Shown here: one piece after another, positions 11,901 through 20,900 of the stretch
Position numbering within the stretch: the first letter of the stretch is position 1
Layout of the letters: each line of letters begins with the position of its first letter
Assembly (NCBI GenBank): GCA_963844885.1
Contig: CAWJQA010000008.1
Location: 62,001 to 126,000 of the forward strand
Length of the DNA stretch: 64,000 bases
Direction of reading: 5' to 3'
Source: DATMER01 sp963844885
GTDB lineage: Bacteria; Acidobacteriota; Thermoanaerobaculia; Multivoradales; UBA5704
The notes under the pieces: generated by a model
Databases searched by the model: none
What the model was told of the DNA's origin: nothing
What the model saw: only the letters and a program-made list of their open reading frames with translations
Made by a program: the position numbers and the translations under genes

Positions 11901-14900
11901 ACATAGCAGCCGCCGGCCCGCAGGACTCCGAGCAGGGCCGCCACCAACTCCGGCGTACGGCGCAGAGCCACTCCCACGGATACCTCCGGGCCGACGCCCA
12001 GCTCCCGCAGCCGCGCCGCGATCCGCCGCGAGCGCTCGTCGAGCTCGCCGTAGGTCCAGCGTTCGCCGCGGTCGCCGATCACCGCCACGGCGTCCGGCGT
12101 GCGCTTCATCTGGGCCTCGACCAGCTCGTGCAGGCAGACCTCCGGGACCTCCACCGCCGTGTCGTTCCAGGTCTCCAGCACCTGGCGGCGCTCGGCCTCG
12201 TCCATCAGCGGCAGCTCGGCCAGCGGGCGCTCCGGGTCGGCCGCCGCCGCCACCAGCAGCACGCGCAGGTGTCCGAACAGCCGGCGGACCGTCTCCGCGT
12301 CGAACAGCGCCGTGGCGTACTCCAGCTCGACTTCGAGGCGGCTCTCTCTCTCCCAGACCGTGAAGGTGAGGTCGAACCTCGCGGCGCCGGTGTGGACGGG
12401 CTCCGGCGACAGGGTCACGCCGGGGAGCCGGAGCGGCTCCGCGGGCGCGTTCTGCCAGGCGAGCATCACCTGGAAGAGAGGGCTGTAGGCGAGACTGCGC
12501 TCCATCCCCATGCCCTCGACCAGCTTCTCGAAAGGGAGATCCTGGTTCGCGTAGGCTCCCAGGGCCGTATCGCGCACCTGGATCAGCATCTGCCGCCAGG
12601 TGAGATCCCCGGACACGCGGCCACGGAGCACGACGGTGCTGACGAAGAAGCCGATCAGCACCTCCAACTCGGTCCGCGTCCGGTTGGCCACGGGCGTGCC
12701 CACGGGCACGTCCTCCTGGCCGGTGTAGCGGTGCAACACGGCCTGGATGCCGGCCAGCGCCGCCATGAACAGGGTGCCGCCCTCCCGCCTCGCGAGGGCG
12801 CTCAGCGCCGCTCCCAGGCCCGCCGGGAGGGCCAGCAGCTCCGCGGCGCCGCGCTGGGACTGGACCGGCGGCCGCGGCCGGTCAGTGGGCAGCTCCAGCA
12901 GCGCCGGGATGCCGGCGAGCTCCTCGCGCCAGTAGCGGAGCTGGCGCTCGAGGAGCTCGCCCCGCATCTGATCGCGCTGCCAGACGGCGAAGTCCGCGTA
13001 CTGGATCGGCAGCTCCGGCAGGTGATGGGAGCGCGTCTCGGACACCGCCGTGTACAGCTCCACGCTCTCCCGCACCAGCACGGCCACCGACCAGCCGTCG
13101 CTGACGATGTGGTGCATGTTGACGAACAGCCGCCAGTCGCCGTCTCCCGTGCGCAGGAGCAGCGCCCGCAGCAGCGGCCCGCGCCCCAGGTCGAACGGGC
13201 GGCGGGCTTCGCCGGCCAGCAGGCGCCGGGCCTCGGCCTCGCGCCGGTCCGCCGGCAGCGCCCGCAGGTCGAGCTGCGGCAGGGCCGGCACCCACGGCGG
13301 GCCGACGACCTGGACCGGCGTCCCGGACTCCTCGGCGAAGGTGGTGCGCAGCACCTCGTGGCGCGCCACGATGCCGGCCAGGGCGGAGGCCAGGGCGCCG
13401 GCATTCAGGCGGCCCCGCAGGTGCAACAGCGCGGGGATGCTGTAGGCCGAGCCGCCGCCCTCCAGCCGGTCCAGGAACCAGAGCCGCTCCTGGGGGAAGG
13501 AGAGCGGCGACGGACCGGTCCCGGAGCGGCGCGGGATCATCTTCCCCGCGCCCAACTTCGCGGCCGACGGCCGCAGGCCCGGGAGAGCGGCGCGCTGCGC
13601 GTCGGTCAGCCGCGCGCGCAGTCCGGCGAGCCGCCGTTCGCGCTCGGCGAGGCGATCCGGCAGGGAGACCCCGCGCTGCCCGGGCTGCTCCGCGGCGACC
13701 TGCCGGCGCTCCGGCGCGGCGAAGAGCGGAAGATCGGAGAGCGGCGCCTCGGGCGCCGCCGCCGCCCTCTCCAGCAGAGCGCGCAGATGGTCCATCAGGC
13801 GGACCACCGTCGACTCCTCGAACAGGCCGGTGGCGTACTCCGCGTCCACCCTCAAAGCCTGCCGGTCCACGGAGACCGACAGGGACAGATCGACCTTGGC
13901 GGTATCCGACCAGGGTTCCATCATCTCCAACGCCAACCCGGGCAGCACGAGCGTCTGGGTGGAGGCGTTCTGGAGCACCAGCAGGATCTGGAACAGCGGG
14001 TTCCAGCCGAGGTTCCGCGGCACGTGGAGCTCCTCAACGACGCGCTCGAACGGCACGTCCTGGTGGGCATAGGCGCCGAGCGCCGTGGCCTTGACCTGCG
14101 CGAGCAGCTCGCGGAACGGCATGCCGGGCCGCGGGCGGGCGCGTAGCGCCAGGGTGTTGGCGAAGAAGCCGATCAGCCCCTCGGTCTCGGAACGGTTGCG
14201 GTTCGCCACCGGCGAGCCCACGACCACGTCGCCCGGACCTTCCGGCCTGCTTCGATGGATCAGGGAGAACAGGCCCGCCAGCAGAACCATGAAGAGGCTC
14301 GCCCCCTCGCGCCGGGCGAACGACTCCAGATCCGCGGTCAGAGCGGGCGGGATGGACGACGAGACCAGGCGCCCGCGGAAGCTCTGCGCGGCCGGACGGA
14401 CGCGGTCGGACGGCAGCTCCGTCAGCTCCGGAGCGCCGGCGAGCTCCCGCCGCCACCAGGCGAGCTGGCGCTCCAGCGCCTCGCCCTGCAGCCAGGCGTG
14501 CTGCCATACCGCGAAGTCGGCGTACTGGATGGGCAGCGGCGGCAGCGAGGCTCCGCTCCCGCCCTGGACGAAGGCGCGGTAGAGCCGCCCCAGCTCGCGC
14601 ACCAGCACGTCCACCGACCAGCCGTCGGCGACGATGTGGTGGACGGTGAAAAGCACGGCGTGCGCCTCCTCGCCGAGGCGCACCAGGGTCGAGCGCAGCA
14701 GCGGCCCGCGGGCCAGGTCGAACGGCCGCTTCCCCTCGTCCAGGGCCAGCCGCCGCAGCTCGGCCGGCCTGACGGCCTCCGGCAGGCCGCCGAGGTCGAT
14801 CACCGGCAGGTCGAGCCGCACCGCCGGAGAGATCCGCTGCACCGGCCGGCCTTCGGCCTCCGGCAGCGTGGTGCGCAGGGCCTCGTGCCGCCGCACGATT

Positions 14901-17900
14901 TCGCGCAGGCTGAGGGCGAAGGCCGCCACGTCCAGGAAGCCGGTCAGGCGCAGGCCGCCGGCGATGTTGTAGAGCGGGCTTCCGGGCGCCAGCCGGTCGA
15001 GGAACCAGAGCCGCTCCTGTGCGAAGGAAGGGGGCATGTCGCCGCCCCCCGGCATCCGCGGCAGGGGAACGAGGGGCGGCAAGGACGGGGAGGACGCCGC
15101 GGGCAGGCTCCGCAGGGTTTCGATGCGGAGGGCCAGCGCGGCCACGGTGGAGGACTCGAACAGATCCCCCGGAGCCAGCTCCACGCCGAAGGTGTCGCGC
15201 ACCCGCGAGACGATGCGGGTCGCCAGCAGCGAGTGGCCGCCCAGCTCCAGGAAGGGATCCTCGACACCGACCTCGTCGAGGCCGAGCACCTCGGCCCAGA
15301 TCTCCGCCAGACGCTCCCGGGACGCGCCGCGCGGGATCGGGGGGGGTGGGGGGGGTGCCGGAGCCGGAGCGGCGGGCACCGGCGGTATCGGCGGTATTGG
15401 TGATACGGGCGATATCGCCGGCACGGGGTGAGATTCCCACGGCGCCTCCTCCGCCTGGCCTCCGCCTTGGCCCAGGAGCAACAGCTCCTCCACGATCAGC
15501 GCCTGCTCGGCGAGCGTCGGCGATTCGAACAGGCTGCGCAGCGGCAGGTCGACGCCGAAGGCGCCGCGCACCCGCGAGACGAGCTGGGTCGCCAGCAGCG
15601 AGTGGCCGCCCAGGTCGAAGAAGCTGTCGAAGGCGCCGATCCGCCCGGTTTGCAGGACGCCGGCCCAGACCTCGGCCAGCCGCTCCTCGAATTCCGTGCG
15701 CGGCGCCACGAAGCCGGCACCCTCTCCTCCCTGGTTCCAGTCCGGCGGTGCGGTCTCGGACAGCGCCCGCCGGTCCACCTTGCCGTTCGGGGTCAGGGGG
15801 AAGGCCGGCACGGTCACGAAGGCCGAGGGCACCATGTGCTCCGGCAGCCTGGCGCGCAGGTGGGCGCGCAGGGCGTCGGGGAGACCCTCCTCGCTCCCGC
15901 TCCCCTCCTCGCGGATCACGTAGGCGACCAGCCGGCGGTCGCCCGGCCCGGCATTCGGCGGAACCAGCGCCAGCACCAGGGCCTGGCGGACCGCCGGATG
16001 CTCGCCGAGCGCCGCCTCGATCTCCGCCGGCTCGATGCGGAAGCCGCGCACTTTGACCTGATTGTCGGCCCGGCCCAGAAGCTCGACGTCGCCCGAGGCC
16101 AGCCAGCGCGCCAGGTCGCCGGCCCGGTACAGGCGCGCTCCCGGCTCCGGGCTGAAGGGGTGCGGCACGAAGCGTTCCGCCGTGAGGGCGGGCTGGTCGA
16201 AGTAGCCGCGGCCGACGCCGGGGCCGCCCACGAACAGCTCCCCCGGCACGCCGGGCGGCACGGGCTCGAAGCCGCGGCCGAGGACGTAGATCTCGTTGCT
16301 CACGTACGGCCGGCCGATCGGGACCATCGCGGCAGAGGCGAGGCTCCGCTCCACCTCCGGCCGCAGCTCGAAGAGGGTGTTGTCGATCGTGGTCTCGGTG
16401 ATGCCGTAGGAGTTGACCAGGCGCACGCCCGGGCCGAGCAGCCGCGCCAGGACCATGCCCTCGCCCACGTACCAGGCGTCCGAGCCCACCACCACGAGCC
16501 GCGCGGACTCGATCCGCCCGCCCGTCTTCTCCAGGTGCTCCATGACACCGCGCATCACGGCGGGCACGAACTCCAGATAGTCGCAGGCCTCGGCCCGGGC
16601 CAGCTCCACCAGGCGCTCCGGATCGAGCAGCGTCTCGCGGGGGACGAGCACGAGCTTGCCGCCGGAGGCCAGGGTGCGCACCAGGTCGCCGGTGAACACG
16701 TCGAACGAGAAGCTCGCCATCTGCAGGTGCGACGAAAGCTCGCGCAGGCCGTAGTCCTCCACCCAGGCCAGGCAGGCATTGACCAGGCTGCGATGCGAGA
16801 TCATGACCCCCTTCGGCTTGCCGGTGGAGCCGGAGGTGAAAATGACGTAGGCCAGGCTGCCCGGCCCCACGCCGGTCGCCGCGCGGTCGAGCCGCTCGCT
16901 GCTCTCCTCCTGCTGGATGGACGGCCAGTCCGCGTCCACCCGCACCACGGCGGCCCCCTCCTGCAACTTGGGCAGCTTCTCCGCCGCGCCTTCCTGGGTG
17001 AGGAGGACCGCGGCGCGGGACGCCTCCAGCATGTAGCCCAGCCGGTCGCCGGCATAGGTGGCGTCGAGCGGCACGTAGCAGCCGCCGGCCTTGAGCACCG
17101 CGAGGACCGCCACCGGCAGGTCCACCGTCTTGTGCAGGCAGACGGCCACCCGTACCTCCGGCCCCACGCCCAGCCGGCGCAGGCGCCGGGCCAGGCGGTT
17201 CGAACGCCCGTCGAGCTCGCCGTAGGTCATCCGCCCGTCCGGTGCCACCACGGCCTCGGCGCCCGGGGTGGCGGCGGCCTGGCGCTCGAACAGGTCGTGG
17301 AAGCAGAGCTCCGCGTCGTAGGTGGCCGGGCGCATGCTCCAGCCGGTGAGGATCTGGCGCCGCTCCTCCCCGGAGAGCAGCGGCAGCTCCGCGACCCGCC
17401 GGCCCGGGTCTTCGGACATCCCGGCGAGCAGCCGCTGGAAGCAGCCGGCCATGCGCTCCATGGTCGAGGAGTCGAACAGGTCGGTGCTGTACTCCAGCCA
17501 CCCCCGCAGCCCCTCGGGGCTCCCGGTCACCCACAGGCTCACGTCGAAGTCGGAGCGCCCGCTGCGCACACCCGAGCCGGTCAGGGTCAGGCCGGGCAGC
17601 TCCTCGTGGACGGCCGGAAAGTTGAGCAGGTTGAACAGCGACTGCACGATCGCGCCGCGGCTCAGGTCGCGCTCCGGATTCAGATCCTGCAGGAGCTTCT
17701 CGAACGGGATGTCCTGGTGCTCATAGGCTCCCAGCGTCATGCCGCGCACCCGCCGCAGCAGCTCCCGCACCGTCGGCTCACCCGACAGATCGGCCCGCAG
17801 CGGCAGGAGGTTGACGAAGAAGCCGACCAGCCTCTCCACCTCCGCCCGGTTGCGGTTGGCGATGTAGCTGCCGACCGCGAAGTCGTCCTGGCCGGAGTAG

Positions 17901-20900
17901 CGGTGGAAGAGAATCTGCAAGCCCGACATCAGAACCATGAACAGCGACGCTCCCGCACCGCGGCCGAGCTCCTCCAGAGCGGCGACGCGGGCAGGCGAAA
18001 GCTGGAAATCGACGTAGCCGCCGCGGAACGTCTGGACGGCGGGGCGCGGCCGGTCGCCGCGCAGCTCCAGGTGCGGCACGCTGGCGAGCCGCGGGCGCCA
18101 GAAGGCGAGGTGCGCTTCGAGCACCTCGCCGGTGAACCGGTCGCGCTGCCACGCGGCGAAATCGCCGTACTGGATGGACAGCCCGGGCAGCTCGGGTGGC
18201 CGGCCCAGGAGCGCCGCCTGATAGAAGCGGGCGAAATCGCTCTGGATCACCGTCATGGACCAGCCGTCGGTGACGATGTGATGGATCACCAGGAGCAGCA
18301 GGTGGTCCTCGGGGGCGAGGCGCAGCAGCAGCACGCGCAGCAGCGGCCCGGTGGCCAGGTGGAACGAATGCCTCGCCTCGGCCAGGGTGAGCCGCCGCTC
18401 CTCGGCCTGGCGGGCGGCCTCCGGCAGCGCCGAGAGGTCGGCGACCGGCATCGGCACCGGGAACGGTGGCAAGACCTCCTGCACCGCCCCGTCGGCCGTT
18501 TCCGGGAAGCGGGTGCGCAGCGGCTCGTGCCGCGCCACCACCTGGTCCAGGCTCCAGAGGATCTTGGATTCATCGGCCCGGCCCTGGAGGCGCACCACCG
18601 CCGGGATGTTGAAGGCCGGCGTGCCCGGCTCGAATTGGTCGAGGAACCAGAGCCGCTCCTGCGGGAACGACAGCGGCGCCGGCCCCTCGCCCTGACGCCG
18701 CGGGATCGGAGCGGCCGAACGGCCGCCCGCCCCTCCCCCTGGAGACACCGTGCCGAGGCGCGCCGCCAGTCCCCCCAGGGTCGGCGACTCGAAGAGAGCC
18801 CGCAACGGCAAGTCCACGCCAAACGCTTGCCGCACCCGCGACATGAGCTGCGTGGCCTTCAGGGAGTGACCGCCCAGCACGAAAAAGTTGTCCTCCACGC
18901 CGGCCCGTTCGATCCCCAGCAGATCGCGCCAGATCGCGGCCAGCCTTACCTCGGTGGCGTCGCGCGGCGCCACGAAGCCGGTATCCACCTTCGACCCGGC
19001 CTCGATCGGGAGGCGCGCGAGAGCCTTGCGGTCCACCTTGTTGTTGGGCGTCAGAGGGAGCTCGCCGAGCACGGCGAATGTCGACGGCACCATGTACTCC
19101 GGCAGCCGCTCAAGGGCGAAGGGGCGCAGCGTAGCGGCAAGATCCTCGATGCCATCCTGGGGCACCACATAGGCTACGAGCTGGCGCTCGGCCGTATCCC
19201 CGGGGTGACCACGCGTGCCCACCGCCACCTGCCGGACGCCCGGCGCCGCGGCCAGCGCCGCCTCGATCTCCCCCAGCTCGATGCGGAAACCTCGCACCTT
19301 GACTTGGTGGTCGATCCGGCCCAGGAAGTCGATCTCGCCGCCGGGCCGCCGCCGTGCCAGGTCGCCGGTGCGGTACATCCGCTCACCCGGCTCGCCGGAG
19401 AAGGGATCGGGGATGAATTTCTCCGCCGTCAGGTCCGGCCGCCCGATGTAGCCCCGGGCCAGGCCCGCGCCGCCGATGTACAGCTCGCCCGGGATCCCCA
19501 GGGGGGCTGGCTCCAGGCGCGGGTCCAGGACAGAGAGCCGCGTGTTCGCCACCGGCCGGCCGAGAGGCAGGCTCGCCGTGGACGGATCGACTGCCACGAC
19601 GCGGCCCACAGCCGACCATACCGCCGTCTCGGTCGGGCCGTAGAGATTCCAGACCGCCGCCACCCGCGGCAGCAGCCGCGCCGCCAACTCGCCGGGCAGC
19701 GCCTCGCCGCCGCACAGGACCGTGAGATCCGGCTTACCCGTCCAGCCGCCGTCGAGGAGCATGCGCCAGGTCGCGGGAGTGGCCTGCATCACCGTGGCGC
19801 CGGATGTCTCCAAAAGCCCGGCCAGGGCCTCGGCGTCCGCCGCATCGTCCCGGCTCGCCAGCAACACCCGGCCGCCCACCAGCAGCGGCAGCAGCAGCTC
19901 CAGCCCGGCGATGTCGAAGGAGAGGGTCGTCACCGCGAGCAGCGTGTCGCGCTCGGAGAGGCCCGGCTCCCCACGCATCGAGAGCAGAAAGTTGACGAAG
20001 GCGCGGTGGGAGATCTGCACCCCCTTCGGCCGGCCCGTGGAGCCGGAGGTGAACAGGACATAGGCGAGGTTGTCCGGAGCGGCGCCCACCCCTCTCTCCT
20101 CTCCCGGCTCCAAAGCCGCCAGCGTCTCCGAGGTGAGCACGACCGCGGGCTGAGCATCCTCCAGGATCATCGCCAGCCGCTCGCGGGGGTGGCTGAGGTC
20201 GAGCGGCACGTAGGCGCCGCCGGCTTTCAGGACGCCGAGCAGCGCCGCCGGCAGGTCCGGCGTGCGCTCCACGGCCAGCCCGACCCGAGCTTCCGGACCG
20301 ACTCCCAGGGACCGCAGGTGCGACGCCACCGCCTCGGCCCGGCGGTTCAGCTCGGCGTAGGTGACGCTCTCCCGGCCACAGATCACGGCTACGGTGCCGG
20401 GCGTCCGTTCCACCTGGCGCTCGAACAGGCGGTGGACCGGCTCGTCCGGAATCTCCACCTCCGCTCGATTCCAGCCCGCCACGAGCTGGTGGCGCTCGGC
20501 CGGGGTGAGGAGAGGCAGATCTTCGACCGGCACACCGGTCCCGGCCGTGACGGCCTCCAGGAGCACCTGGAAATGTCCGAGCCAGCGGCGGGCCGTGGCC
20601 GCCTCGAACAAGCTGGAGGCGTACTCCAGCGCCACGCTCAGCTCGCCGCCCGACTCCAGCGCGGACAGGGTGAGGTCGTAGCGCGCGACGCCCGCGTGGA
20701 TCTCGCTCGCCGTGAGCGTCAGCCCGGGGAGGACGGCACCGTCGAGCGGCGGATTCTGGAGGACGAACATCACCTGGAACAGCGGCGAGCGGGAGAGGTC
20801 GCGTCGCGTCTCCACCGCCTCGACCAGCTTCTCGAACGGCAGATCCTGGTGCGCGTAGGCGCCCAGGCAGATGTCCCGGACTTGCGCCAGGAGGGTGCGG

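Noticed and set aside
14034..17534. Long minus-strand frames inside NRPS-B (also 6099-10085 and 861-3578)
   Set aside because: They are shifted readings of the same DNA: NRPS motifs appear scrambled. The true frame is the one starting at 23113, open to the window edge.
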